A stretch of 39,671 bases of DNA from Bacteriovoracaceae bacterium UBA4096 (GCA_002381945.1 DFXY01000007.1:5983-45653), one strand, 5' to 3'. Counted from the stretch's first letter, positions 7,591 to 16,266 are shown. A program made the numbers and translations. Notes: a model not told the origin generated them from the sequence alone.

Positions 7591-8228
7591 TGTTGGATTT
7601 CTCAATTCGTTACTTGAATGTACTTAAAACAAAACTCGCCGGCCTGAATCTTACTAATATTCTGGATCAAGACGAGTTTTATCATAAACAGATCTTGGAT
7701 TCGATCAATCCTTACCTTCAATCTGAGCTTTTTAAAACTGAAGTCCAAAAGAGGGGAGTTGTCGTGGATGTTGGTTTTGGTGGAGGTTTTCCAATCTTGC
7801 CATTGGCAAAGCTATTACCTGAGATCAAATTTATTGGGGTCGAGTCTAAAAGAAAGAAGGTGGATGCGGTTAAACTAATAGCTGAAGAATTAGAGTTAAC
7901 CAATGTGACTTTGGTTCATTCGCGCCTAGAAGATTTTCTTTTTGATAGACCGGCAACCATAACTTTTAAGGCCGTGGGAACTGTCGCAGATTATCTACCG
8001 ATCATTCAAAGAACTACCAAAGACATGAGTGTCTTCTTTTATAAAGGTCCAAACTTCATAGAACTTGAAAGCCAAAGTCTACCGAAATTAGCAAAAGATT
8101 GGAAATTCCTGGAGAATCAACAAATTGAGGTCCCAGGCACTCAACAAAGATTTCTGGTTTCTTTCTCTGCGCAGAATGTTCCACGTGGAACGTCTAAAAC
8201 GCTTGTCAAACTCTCGGATTTTCTTTAA
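7590..8228 (+). CDS. rsmG: 16S rRNA (guanine-527-N7)-methyltransferase RsmG (GidB)
   Basis: RsmG methylates G527 of 16S rRNA using SAM. The 212-residue product has the methyltransferase motif I VVVDVGFGGGFPILPLA (about 57-73) followed by IKFIGVESKRKKVDAV, as in GidB proteins. I chose the ATG at 7590, which overlaps the mnmG TGA. A GTG at 7587 is one codon further upstream. The last 50 bp of the coding sequence carry the second parS site, which fixes the codons of a FSAQNVPRGTSK tail. Confidence 0.93.
   Translation: MLDFSIRYLNVLKTKLAGLNLTNILDQDEFYHKQILDSINPYLQSELFKTEVQKRGVVVDVGFGGGFPILPLAKLLPEIKFIGVESKRKKVDAVKLIAEELELTNVTLVHSRLEDFLFDRPATITFKAVGTVADYLPIIQRTTKDMSVFFYKGPNFIELESQSLPKLAKDWKFLENQQIEVPGTQQRFLVSFSAQNVPRGTSKTLVKLSDFL
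8177..8192. promoter_or_regulatory. parS centromere site 2
   Basis: TGTTCCACGTGGAACG matches parS site 1 at 15 of 16 positions, with only the last base differing. It lies within the 3' end of rsmG and ends 10 bp before the candidate parAB -35 element. ParB bound here could both load at the centromere and influence parAB transcription; the second role is inference. Confidence 0.88.
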
Positions 8229-8231
8229 AAA
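8203..8231 (+). promoter_or_regulatory. Candidate parAB promoter
   Basis: TTGTCA (8203-8208, 5 of 6) is followed after 17 bp by TAAAAA (8226-8231, 4 of 6), within the end of rsmG and about 35 bp before the parA start. Read-through from the upstream operon is also possible. Confidence 0.35.
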
Positions 8232-8266
8232 TAAGGGACTTAAAATCAATTATAGCGAGGATCTAA

Positions 8267-9112
8267 ATGGCTAAAATCATTGCAGTCGCAAATCAAAAAG
8301 GTGGCGTGGGAAAGACGACAACTTCTGTCAACTTAAGCGCATGCCTCGCCGCAGCAGAAAAAAGAACTCTGCTCATCGATTTGGACCCACAGGGTAACGC
8401 CAGCTCTTGCCTGGGTGTGGAGAAAGAGACCTTTGCTAAGGCCAATATTTATCATGCTCTTATCAACGAAGAGAGCTTTGAAAACTGTACCTACAAAACG
8501 GAACTCCCGCTTTTAGACTTGTGTCCATCAAATAACGATTTGGTCGGAGCCGAGCTAGAACTGGTTCACATGTTTGCCCGTGAATCAAAATTAAAAGGTG
8601 CCCTTGAGGCCATTCAGCACAAATATGATTACATCATCATCGACTGTGCGCCTTCTTTGAACTTACTAACGGTAAACGCTTTCACAGCTGCTCATACTTA
8701 CCTTGTTCCTATGCAGACCGAGTATTTAGCAATGGAAGGGTTATCTCAGCTTTTGAATACGGTTCGTTTGATTCGAGCATCTCTTAATCCAAGATTGTCA
8801 TTAGAAGGCATTCTTTTAACGATGTATGATTCTAGAAATAATCTTTGTAAGCTAGTGGCCAATGATCTGATGACCCACTTCAAAGACGATATTCTTAAAT
8901 CTATCATTCCTAGAAATGTGAAACTCTCTGAATGTACTTCATTCGGTAAGCCGATCATTCTTTACGATATAACTTCAAAGGGAAGTGAAGCTTATCTATC
9001 TCTGGCCCGGGAAATTATTTTAAAGTCAGAGAAAAAACCTGAATCCCCTCAGGTGAAAATGCCACTTACTAACCAGATTCCAAAATTTGAAGATTATCAA
9101 GTTCAGTCCTAG
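8267..9112 (+). CDS. parA: Chromosome partitioning ATPase ParA (Soj)
   Basis: ParA is the DNA-binding ATPase that moves ParB-parS complexes. The 281-residue product has the deviant Walker A motif KGGVGKTT (11-18), the A' segment LLIDLDPQGNAS (about 36-47) and a Walker B segment YDYIIIDCAPSLNLLT. It lacks an N-terminal helix-turn-helix, so it belongs to the chromosomal type rather than the large plasmid type. GCGAGGATC precedes the ATG. parB follows after 8 bp and two parS sites lie just upstream. Confidence 0.95.
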   Translation: MAKIIAVANQKGGVGKTTTSVNLSACLAAAEKRTLLIDLDPQGNASSCLGVEKETFAKANIYHALINEESFENCTYKTELPLLDLCPSNNDLVGAELELVHMFARESKLKGALEAIQHKYDYIIIDCAPSLNLLTVNAFTAAHTYLVPMQTEYLAMEGLSQLLNTVRLIRASLNPRLSLEGILLTMYDSRNNLCKLVANDLMTHFKDDILKSIIPRNVKLSECTSFGKPIILYDITSKGSEAYLSLAREIILKSEKKPESPQVKMPLTNQIPKFEDYQVQS

Positions 9113-9120
9113 GAGATTTT

Positions 9121-10020
9121 ATGCAAAAGACTAAACCTCAGCTTGGAAAAGGGATGGCGGCACTTCTGGGTAATAATCCTGGATCTTATACTGACTCGCC
9201 AGCTGCCCCTATAGAACCGGCAAAAAAAGAGATTCAAATTGAAACACAGCCTATGTTGGTTGATGTTGATAAGATTCATCCCAATAAAGGTCAGCCACGC
9301 AAAATCTTCAAAGAGAAGGAATTGGTTGAGCTTTCTGAATCAATTAAAGAAAATGGCGTAATCCAGCCCATTTTAGTTGTTGAAAAAGATGGAGCCTTTG
9401 AAATCGTAGCAGGTGAGAGACGTTATCGTGCCTCACGTCTGGCCGGTCTGACTAAAATCCCGGTTATCGTAAAAAGAGCGACCAAAAAAGACGTCCTGGT
9501 GATGTCGATCATCGAGAACGTTCAAAGATCTGATTTAAACTGCGTAGAAGAGGCCCTGGCCTATTTTCAGTTAATGAACGAGTTCGAGTTAACCCAGGAA
9601 GAAGTCGCTAAAAAAATCGGTAAAGAGCGCTCTACCATCGCTAACTTCCTTCGAATCCTGAAACTTCCAAAAGACGTTATTGTTTTGCTTCAAAAAGATA
9701 TGCTTTCATTTGGTCATGCTAAAATCTTGGTAGGAATCAGCGATGATGAAATGACAAAACGTCTGGCCAACGAAGTAGTGACTAAAGGTCTTTCGGTTCG
9801 TGAATTAGAAGAATTGGCTAAAAAAACCAAAAAACCTTCGAAAAAACCGGGCGATAACAAATTCATAGCTGAGCAATATACACAGCTAAGAAATAAACTT
9901 GAGCAGAAAACCGGATACCATTTTGATGTCAAGGCCAAAAAGAATGGCGCCGGAGAAATCACCATCAAATTTAGCAACGAAGCTGAATTTAATGATATAT
10001 TTTCTTATCTGATGAAATAA
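9121..10020 (+). CDS. parB: Chromosome partitioning protein ParB (Spo0J)
   Basis: ParB is the CTP-dependent clamp that loads at parS and recruits SMC. The 299-residue product begins with the family start KPQLGKGMAALLG, has the CTP-binding box GERRYRASRLAG (about 98-109) with ENVQRSDLNCVEEA downstream, a helix-turn-helix (LTQEEVAKKIGKERSTIANF, about 160-180) and a C-terminal dimerisation region. A clear AGGAGA precedes the ATG. The 14-bp repeat lies in the N-terminal linker and encodes APIEPA (29-34). Confidence 0.95.
   Translation: MQKTKPQLGKGMAALLGNNPGSYTDSPAAPIEPAKKEIQIETQPMLVDVDKIHPNKGQPRKIFKEKELVELSESIKENGVIQPILVVEKDGAFEIVAGERRYRASRLAGLTKIPVIVKRATKKDVLVMSIIENVQRSDLNCVEEALAYFQLMNEFELTQEEVAKKIGKERSTIANFLRILKLPKDVIVLLQKDMLSFGHAKILVGISDDEMTKRLANEVVTKGLSVRELEELAKKTKKPSKKPGDNKFIAEQYTQLRNKLEQKTGYHFDVKAKKNGAGEITIKFSNEAEFNDIFSYLMK
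9205..9218 (+). repeat. Origin-region 14-bp repeat, copy 6
   Basis: GCCCCTATAGAACC in parB, encoding part of AAPIEPA in the variable linker. It is the last copy found in the window, about 1 kb after parS site 2. Confidence 0.8.
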
Positions 10021-10039
10021 AACAAAGCTGGAGAGGCTT

Positions 10040-10375
10040 TTGGCTAAAAAAAACGATATTTGCGCCATCATCGAAGAGGGCTGCAAATTTGAAGGCAACC
10101 TTTCATTTAGCGGTACAGTTCGTATTGCTGGCTACGTAAATGGAAGTATATTTTCAAATGACACACTGATCATTTCAGAAGGCGCGGTTATCAATGCTGA
10201 TATCAACGCCAATATTGTCATAATATCCGGCTCTGTTAAGGGAACCATAAAGGCTTCTTCTCGGGTAGAGATAAGACGCCCCGCGCGCTTTGAGGGGACA
10301 GTGACAAGTCCTAGTCTAATAGTCGAGGAAGGGGTCATTTTCCATGGCATCACCAAGATGAAAGATAAAAAATAA
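10040..10375 (+). CDS. Bactofilin family cytoskeletal protein
   Basis: Bactofilins are small beta-helical proteins that polymerise into filaments and localise cell-wall or chromosome-segregation factors. The 111-residue product shows the typical core: ICAIIEEGCKFEGNLSFSGT at the start, then repeated short hydrophobic turns (VRIAGYVNGSIFSNDTLIIS and onward) ending in EEGVIFHG. I take a TTG start at 10040, preceded by GGAGAGG. No ATG gives a better N terminus. The position directly after parB matches lineages in which bactofilins act with ParAB; a link here is inference. Confidence 0.9.
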   Translation: MAKKNDICAIIEEGCKFEGNLSFSGTVRIAGYVNGSIFSNDTLIISEGAVINADINANIVIISGSVKGTIKASSRVEIRRPARFEGTVTSPSLIVEEGVIFHGITKMKDKK

Positions 10376-10389
10376 CAAGCCCAAACTCC

Positions 10390-10418
10390 TTGACGAAAAC
10401 CCCCCTTCAGCTTAAAAA
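10390..10418 (+). promoter_or_regulatory. Candidate promoter of the atp operon
   Basis: TTGACG (10390-10395, 5 of 6) lies 17 bp before TAAAAA (10413-10418, 4 of 6), in the 84-bp gap before the first atp gene and about 42 bp upstream of its start. Confidence 0.45.
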
Positions 10419-10459
10419 ATTACTGAAAATTAATAAGCTTCATTTTTAAGGTTTAACTA

Positions 10460-10903
10460 ATGGAAACATTTACGGCCATCTTCACTCAGTTGGGTGTGGA
10501 TAACTCGCTTGTCCCTCAGTTTGTGATCATTCTCGTTGTCTTTATAATTGCCCAATTTTTATTTTTAGGAAAACTTCAGGATGTCATCGAGACGCGTGAA
10601 GAAAAGACAGTAAAACTAGAAAGTTCAGCAGATGAGACAATTGAAAAAGTTCAGAGAATGCAATCTGAATACAAGATGAAAATAGAAGAAGCTAATCGAG
10701 CTGCTTTGAAAAACTCAACTGATAAAAAACAAAAAATTACTCAAACCTATACTGAACAATACAAGCAAACTGAAAAGGAAGTTAATACTTTCGTAGATCA
10801 GTCTCGCCATGAGTTCACAAAAGAAGTTGCTGGAAACAAGGATCAGTATCTTGCAGAAGCAGATGCTCTGGCCCAGTCTCTAGTTCAAAAGATTATTCAA
10901 TAA
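10460..10903 (+). CDS. F0F1 ATP synthase subunit b'
   Basis: This 147-residue protein has one N-terminal membrane helix (about 19-37, PQFVIILVVFIIAQFLFLG) followed by a long charged coiled coil, the form of the peripheral-stalk b subunits. Being first of two tandem b-type genes and having an uncleaved-type N terminus, it is best called b'. It would dimerise with the next gene product to link F1 to F0. Assigning b' against b is by convention and position. Confidence 0.85.
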   Translation: METFTAIFTQLGVDNSLVPQFVIILVVFIIAQFLFLGKLQDVIETREEKTVKLESSADETIEKVQRMQSEYKMKIEEANRAALKNSTDKKQKITQTYTEQYKQTEKEVNTFVDQSRHEFTKEVAGNKDQYLAEADALAQSLVQKIIQ

Positions 10904-10911
10904 GGATGTCT

Positions 10912-11448
10912 ATGCGTTTTTGGACAGCTTACGCTTTACTTGCTCTGAGTATCTCTAAGGCCTACAGTGCTGCTGGCGGAGGTCATGGATCTCTTACAGA
11001 TTTAATTGCTCCTGCAATTAACGTGGGAATTCTTTTAGGTGTTTTATTTTGGAAGTTAAAAGGTCCTCTGAGAGATCATTTCGTTTCTAAATCAACTGAA
11101 GTTTCTAATACTTTAGAGCGCGCAAGCTTAAAGTCAAAAGAAGCACAAATGATGCTTGAAAATGAAGAACGCAAACTTGCGAATCTAAACAGTGAAATTA
11201 AAGCGATCAATCACCAGTCAGAAACAGATGTCATGGTATTTGAAAAAAATATTTCGAAAGACACTGAAGAGAAAACACACAAATTGAAAGCTGATGCAAA
11301 CTCAAAAATCATGGCCGATAAAAAAGCCGTTATGGATGAGCTTAACACTGAGCTTTTAAATCAGGTCATTGCAAAAACTAAAACAACGATCAAATCAAAT
11401 AAAGACTATCAAAACAAAGTTTCTACGAAACTGATGCAAGGGCTATAA
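10912..11448 (+). CDS. atpF: F0F1 ATP synthase subunit b
   Basis: The second peripheral-stalk subunit: 178 residues with a signal-like hydrophobic N terminus (MRFWTAYALLALSISKAYSA), a membrane segment (LIAPAINVGILLGVLFWKL) and a long coiled coil. AAGGA at 10902-10906 is correctly spaced for the ATG at 10912. An in-frame ATG at 10906 would add two residues but lacks its own ribosome binding site. The extra N-terminal hydrophobic stretch before the membrane helix is also seen in b subunits of delta-proteobacteria-like lineages. Confidence 0.88.
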   Translation: MRFWTAYALLALSISKAYSAAGGGHGSLTDLIAPAINVGILLGVLFWKLKGPLRDHFVSKSTEVSNTLERASLKSKEAQMMLENEERKLANLNSEIKAINHQSETDVMVFEKNISKDTEEKTHKLKADANSKIMADKKAVMDELNTELLNQVIAKTKTTIKSNKDYQNKVSTKLMQGL

Positions 11449-11449
11449 G

Positions 11450-11989
11450 ATGAAACAACAGGCAGTTGCCAAAGTTTACGCCAAGTCTCTGCTTGAGCTT
11501 GGAGATGAAAAGAAAGTTCAAATCGCTGATGAACTGACTAAACTCACTGAGGTCATCAACAAATCTAACGAACTTGAAAATGTTATGTTCTTAGATCTCT
11601 TTACACTTGAAGAGAAAAAAGTTGTGTTCGCAGAAGTGGCCAAGAAGTTGGACCTTTCGGCCATTACAACTGAAACCATCAAATTCCTTATTGATGAAAA
11701 ACGTATCGGAATTCTTCCGTTGATCATTAAAGAAGTGATCGTCATGGATGATGAAAGAAAAGGTTTCATGAAGGGAACAATCGAAGGCACAGACGCGCAA
11801 GTGGATCCAGCCTTTAAGGCAAAAATTGAAAATTTTCTTAAAACAAAATTTGGTCGTGAGCCGCATTTAGACTACGTTCAGAATGCCAATCTTACAGCTG
11901 GATATAAAGTAACCGTAGAAGATCTGCAGTTAGATGCTTCTTTAGACAATCAATTAGAACAATTTAAACAATCAATTCTTGGCGAATAA
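11450..11989 (+). CDS. atpH: F0F1 ATP synthase subunit delta
   Basis: Delta sits on top of F1 and joins it to the b stalk. The 179-residue product starts MKQQAVAKVYAKSLLELG, the usual helical N terminus of the OSCP/delta family, and ends with the AGYKVTVEDLQLDASLDNQL segment that matches the conserved (G)xVxxxDxxxDxSxxxxL tail. It begins one base after the atpF stop. Its position between b and alpha is the standard order. Confidence 0.92.
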   Translation: MKQQAVAKVYAKSLLELGDEKKVQIADELTKLTEVINKSNELENVMFLDLFTLEEKKVVFAEVAKKLDLSAITTETIKFLIDEKRIGILPLIIKEVIVMDDERKGFMKGTIEGTDAQVDPAFKAKIENFLKTKFGREPHLDYVQNANLTAGYKVTVEDLQLDASLDNQLEQFKQSILGE

Positions 11990-12016
11990 TAACCCCAAAA
12001 AGGGAAGGGATTTTAG

Positions 12017-13531
12017 ATGAGTACATCAATCAGACCTGAAGAAATCACAGGCATCATCAAAGAGCGAATTGCTAACTTTGAATCTCGCTTGCAGATGAAT
12101 GAAATTGGGACTGTCCTCACAATTGGTGACGGTGTGGCCCGCGTATTTGGATTAAAAAACGTTCTTGCTGGAGAGCTCGTTGAGTTCGAAAGTGGTGTAA
12201 AAGGAATGGTTCTTAACCTTGAGGCTAATAACGTTGGTATCGTTGTTCTTGGTAGTGACGAAACAATTAAAGAAGGTTCAACAGTTAAGCGTACAGAAAA
12301 AATCGTATCTGTTCCTGTTGGTGACGCTCTCCTTGGTCGCGTTGTAAACGCTATCGGTGAGCCAATCGACGGCCAGGGTGAAATCAATACTACTGAATTC
12401 CGTAACGTTGAAATTAAAGCTCCTGGAATTATTGCTCGTAAATCAGTTCACGAGCCAATGCAAACTGGTATTAAGGCCATCGACGCCATGATCCCAATTG
12501 GTCGTGGTCAGCGAGAGCTAATCATTGGTGACCGTAAAACTGGTAAAACAGCTGTTGCCGTTGATACTATTATCAACCAAAAAGGTAAGGGCGTTGTTTG
12601 CGTTTACGTGGCCATCGGTCAGAAGCAATCAACTGTTCGTCAGGTGTACCAAAAGCTTATGGAAGCTGGTGCTCTTGAATATACTATCATCGTTTCAGCG
12701 ACAGCTTCTCACTCGGCTCCACTTCAGTATCTTGCTCCGTACACAGGTTGTACAATGGGTGAGTACTACCGTGATGCTGGTAAGCATGCGCTTATCGTAT
12801 ATGATGACTTAACAAAACAATCTCAAGCATACCGTCAGCTTTCTCTCCTTCTTCGTCGTCCACCAGGCCGTGAAGCATTCCCAGGAGACGTTTTCTATAT
12901 TCACTCACGTCTTTTAGAGCGTGCTTGTAAAGTTAACGATGAGCTTGGCGCTGGTTCTCTTACAGCTCTTCCAATCATTGAAACTCAAGAAGGTGACGTT
13001 GCGGCCTATATTCCTACCAACGTTATTTCAATCACTGATGGTCAGATCTATCTTGAATCAGATCTTTTCAACTCTGGTATCCGTCCAGCGGTAAACGTTG
13101 GTCTTTCGGTTTCTCGAGTTGGTGGTTCTGCTCAAATTAAAGCAATGAAAAAAGTTGCTGGTACTCTTCGTCTTGATCTTGCTCAGTATCGTGAACTTGC
13201 AGCGTTTGCTCAGTTCGGTTCAGACCTTGATGAAGCAACTCAGAGACAACTTAACCGTGGTGCTCGTTTGGTTGAACTTCTTAAACAAGCTCAATACTCG
13301 CCAATGGATGTTATCGATCAATCGGTATCAATCTTTGCTGCGACTAAAGGTTTCTTCGACTCAATTCCTGTGAACAAAATTCCTCAGGTTGAGAAAGATC
13401 TTTTAGCTGCTATGAACTCTCGTCACGCAGATGTTATGAATGCGATGAGAGCTGAGAAGCAGATGTCAGCAGAAAATGAGGCGAAGGTTGTAGATATCAT
13501 CAAGAACTTCGTTTCTAGCTACAAGGTTTAA
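12017..13531 (+). CDS. atpA: F0F1 ATP synthase subunit alpha
   Basis: Alpha is the non-catalytic nucleotide-binding subunit of F1. The 504-residue product is close to the usual length and carries the P-loop GDRKTGKT (171-178), the arginine-finger region SVSRVGGSAQIKAMKKVAG, and PGREAFPGDVFYIHSRLLER. GGGAAGGG lies 10 bp upstream of the start. Codon use is dominated by a few codons, as expected for a highly expressed gene. Confidence 0.97.
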   Translation: MSTSIRPEEITGIIKERIANFESRLQMNEIGTVLTIGDGVARVFGLKNVLAGELVEFESGVKGMVLNLEANNVGIVVLGSDETIKEGSTVKRTEKIVSVPVGDALLGRVVNAIGEPIDGQGEINTTEFRNVEIKAPGIIARKSVHEPMQTGIKAIDAMIPIGRGQRELIIGDRKTGKTAVAVDTIINQKGKGVVCVYVAIGQKQSTVRQVYQKLMEAGALEYTIIVSATASHSAPLQYLAPYTGCTMGEYYRDAGKHALIVYDDLTKQSQAYRQLSLLLRRPPGREAFPGDVFYIHSRLLERACKVNDELGAGSLTALPIIETQEGDVAAYIPTNVISITDGQIYLESDLFNSGIRPAVNVGLSVSRVGGSAQIKAMKKVAGTLRLDLAQYRELAAFAQFGSDLDEATQRQLNRGARLVELLKQAQYSPMDVIDQSVSIFAATKGFFDSIPVNKIPQVEKDLLAAMNSRHADVMNAMRAEKQMSAENEAKVVDIIKNFVSSYKV

Positions 13532-13549
13532 TTTTAAGGATTAAAGACC

Positions 13550-14419
13550 ATGGCAAATATTAAAGACCTAAAGAAAAAGATCAAGAGTACCAAGGGTACT
13601 TTCAAGATCACGAAGGCCATGAAGCTTGTTTCAGCTGCGAAGTTGAACAAGGCCCAGGTCCGAATCTTAGGTCTTCGTCCATACTCGGTAGAGCTTGAGG
13701 AAACTGTTCGCACAGTTTCTGCTCTAGCTGCCGACTACACGAATGAGTACTTCACACCGAAGGAAAATAACAAAGCTGTAGTGCTGGTGATTTCTTCTGA
13801 TAAAGGTCTTTGCGGTGGGTATAACTCATCTCTTGCAAAAACCGTCAGACGCTTCACGGCTGAACATAAAGACGAAGATCTGAAGTTCTTCTTCATTGGT
13901 AGAAAGGTTCGTGAACTTATTCAGAAAGAAGTGAATGCCGGTAAGACGTTTACTTTTGCTAAAGCTGATCCGACTTACGAAGAAGTTCGTAAGGTTGCTG
14001 ATGAATTAGGAGCGATGTTTATCTCTGGCGAAGTTGGCCGGATTTATGTTGCTTATAACTCTTTCATCTCTGCGATTGCTTTTGATTCAAAAGTCAGACA
14101 GCTTCTACCTATGCAGGTTTCGGCTTCTGATAAAGAAACCATCAAGTCTAAGTACCCTTATGACTTTAAATATGAGCCTGGTGCTGAACAAATTCTGGAC
14201 ACCTTGGTGCCTGAAGTTTATCTGACTACGGTTTATACATGCGTACTTGATGCCATTGCCTCCGAGCATGGATCACGTATGAATGCGATGGAAAATGCAT
14301 CGAAAAACAGTAAAGAAGTTATTAAAAAATTATCATTAAAAATGAATAAGATGAGACAGGCGAGAATTACAACCGAGTTGATCGAAGTTGTATCTGGTGC
14401 TGAATCTCTAAACGGTTAA
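13550..14419 (+). CDS. atpG: F0F1 ATP synthase subunit gamma
   Basis: Gamma forms the rotating central shaft. The 289-residue product has the N-terminal helix signature IKSTKGTFKITKAMKLVSAA, the SSDKGLCGGYN motif (about 82-92) and the C-terminal helix RMNAMENASKNSKEVIKKLS with RQARITTELIEVVSGAESL. Length and gene position agree with the family. An AAGGATT precedes the ATG. Confidence 0.96.
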   Translation: MANIKDLKKKIKSTKGTFKITKAMKLVSAAKLNKAQVRILGLRPYSVELEETVRTVSALAADYTNEYFTPKENNKAVVLVISSDKGLCGGYNSSLAKTVRRFTAEHKDEDLKFFFIGRKVRELIQKEVNAGKTFTFAKADPTYEEVRKVADELGAMFISGEVGRIYVAYNSFISAIAFDSKVRQLLPMQVSASDKETIKSKYPYDFKYEPGAEQILDTLVPEVYLTTVYTCVLDAIASEHGSRMNAMENASKNSKEVIKKLSLKMNKMRQARITTELIEVVSGAESLNG

Positions 14420-14431
14420 GGAGCCATTCAA

Positions 14432-15850
14432 ATGGAACAAAATACAGGCGTCATTCGTCAGGTGTTGGGACCAGTAATCGACGTAGAGTTTTCTAATGGA
14501 AAACTTCCGGCGCTTTACAACGCTCTCAAGATCACTAACAAAACTATGCCAGGCGGAGAAGGAAACCTCACCGTTGAAGTCGCATCTCACCTTGGTAACA
14601 ACATGGTTCGTTGTATCGCCATGGATGCAACTGAAGGTCTAGCTCGCGGTCAAGTCGTTACTGACACTGGTGCAGCTATTCAGGCCCCAGTTGGTCGTGA
14701 ATGTCTTGGTCGTATCATTAACGTTATCGGCGAGCCGGTTGATGAAGCTGGTCCAATTGGTAACAAAAAAACGTACTCAATTCACCGTGAAGCTCCAAAG
14801 TTTGCTCACCAATCTACTAAGAAAGAGCCATTCTTTACTGGTATTAAAGTAATCGATCTTCTCGCTCCTTATCTTAAGGGTGGTAAGATTGGTCTTTTCG
14901 GTGGTGCCGGTGTGGGTAAAACGGTTCTTATTATGGAACTTATTAACAACATCGCTACTCAACACGGGGGCTTCTCAGTTTTCGCTGGTGTGGGAGAGCG
15001 TACTCGTGAGGGTAACGATCTTTGGCACGAAATGAAGGACTCCGGAGTTCTTGAAAAAACAGCTCTGGTTTATGGCCAGATGAACGAGCCACCTGGAGCA
15101 CGTGCACGTGTTGCTTTGACTGGTCTTTCGGTTGCTGAATATTTCCGTGATGAAGAAAAACAAGACGTTCTTTTCTTCGTAGATAACATCTTCCGCTTTA
15201 CTCAAGCTGGTTCAGAGGTGTCTGCACTTCTAGGTCGTATTCCATCTGCAGTGGGATATCAGCCAACACTTGGTACTGAAATGGGAGCAATGCAAGAGCG
15301 TATTACTTCTACTAAAGATGGTTCGATTACATCTATCCAGGCCGTTTACGTTCCTGCGGATGACTATACCGATCCAGCTCCTGCAACTACATTTGCTCAC
15401 TTGGATGCTACTACTGAATTGTCTCGTCAGATTGCTGAGCTTGGTATCTACCCTGCGGTTGATCCACTTACATCTTCTTCAACAATTCTTTCAGAAGAAA
15501 TCATGGGTGCTGACCACTACAATACTGCCCGTGCAGTTCAGTCAGTACTTCAAAAGTATAAAGAACTTCAGGACATCATCGCCATTCTTGGTATGGATGA
15601 ACTTTCTGAAGATGATAAGAAACTCGTGGCACGTGCCCGTAAGATCCAGAAGTTCCTTTCTCAGCCGTTCTTCGTTGCTGAGCAGTTCACTGGTATCCAG
15701 GGTCAATTCGTGAAAATCGAAGATACCATCAAAGGTTTCAAAGCTATTCTTGCTGGTGAAGTTGATCACCTTCCTGAACAAGCTTTCTACCTTGTTGGTG
15801 GAATCGAGATGGTTCATGAAAAAGCTAAGAAACTTTCTGAAGGGAAGTAA
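14432..15850 (+). CDS. atpD: F0F1 ATP synthase subunit beta
   Basis: Beta carries the catalytic sites of F1. The 472-residue product has the P-loop GGAGVGKT (157-164), GERTREGNDLWHEM, the DELSEED-type loop (MDELSEDDK near residues 390-398) and the ALLGRIPSAVGYQPTL segment. TAAGGAG is placed well for the ATG. It is a full-length and highly conserved copy. Confidence 0.98.
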   Translation: MEQNTGVIRQVLGPVIDVEFSNGKLPALYNALKITNKTMPGGEGNLTVEVASHLGNNMVRCIAMDATEGLARGQVVTDTGAAIQAPVGRECLGRIINVIGEPVDEAGPIGNKKTYSIHREAPKFAHQSTKKEPFFTGIKVIDLLAPYLKGGKIGLFGGAGVGKTVLIMELINNIATQHGGFSVFAGVGERTREGNDLWHEMKDSGVLEKTALVYGQMNEPPGARARVALTGLSVAEYFRDEEKQDVLFFVDNIFRFTQAGSEVSALLGRIPSAVGYQPTLGTEMGAMQERITSTKDGSITSIQAVYVPADDYTDPAPATTFAHLDATTELSRQIAELGIYPAVDPLTSSSTILSEEIMGADHYNTARAVQSVLQKYKELQDIIAILGMDELSEDDKKLVARARKIQKFLSQPFFVAEQFTGIQGQFVKIEDTIKGFKAILAGEVDHLPEQAFYLVGGIEMVHEKAKKLSEGK

Positions 15851-15852
15851 TT

Positions 15853-16266
15853 ATGGCATCAGCCTTTAAGCTCAACCTCTACACACCCAAGGGTGTTGTT
15901 ATTAAAGATCTTGAGTGTAACGACATCGTCATTCCAACAGTGCGTGGGGAGATTAACATTCTCCCTGAACATACTCATATCTTAACTGAACTGAGTACTG
16001 GAATTTTGACCGCTAAAACACCAATGGGACTACGTCACTTTTCAGTGACTGCTGGCCTTTGCCGAGTTTTAAAGGATACGGTTACTATTCTATCTTTCAC
16101 ATCTGAGCGTGCTGAAGATATTGACCTTGAAAGGGCCCGTTCAGCGAAAGCGAAGGCCCATGACCGTTTATCAGGCAAAGATACTCTAACAGATGTAGAT
16201 CTGATTAAGTTCCGCCGCAAAATGGAAAGAGCTGAGCTGCGACTAAGACTCGCTAATCTTAAGTAA
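15853..16266 (+). CDS. atpC: F0F1 ATP synthase subunit epsilon
   Basis: Epsilon binds gamma and regulates ATP hydrolysis. The 137-residue product has the N-terminal beta-sandwich (FKLNLYTPKGVVIKDLEC, IPTVRGEINILPEHTHILTE) and a C-terminal helical hairpin (ERARSAKAKAHDRLSG onward). It starts 2 bp after atpD and closes the operon before a strong terminator. Confidence 0.94.
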   Translation: MASAFKLNLYTPKGVVIKDLECNDIVIPTVRGEINILPEHTHILTELSTGILTAKTPMGLRHFSVTAGLCRVLKDTVTILSFTSERAEDIDLERARSAKAKAHDRLSGKDTLTDVDLIKFRRKMERAELRLRLANLK

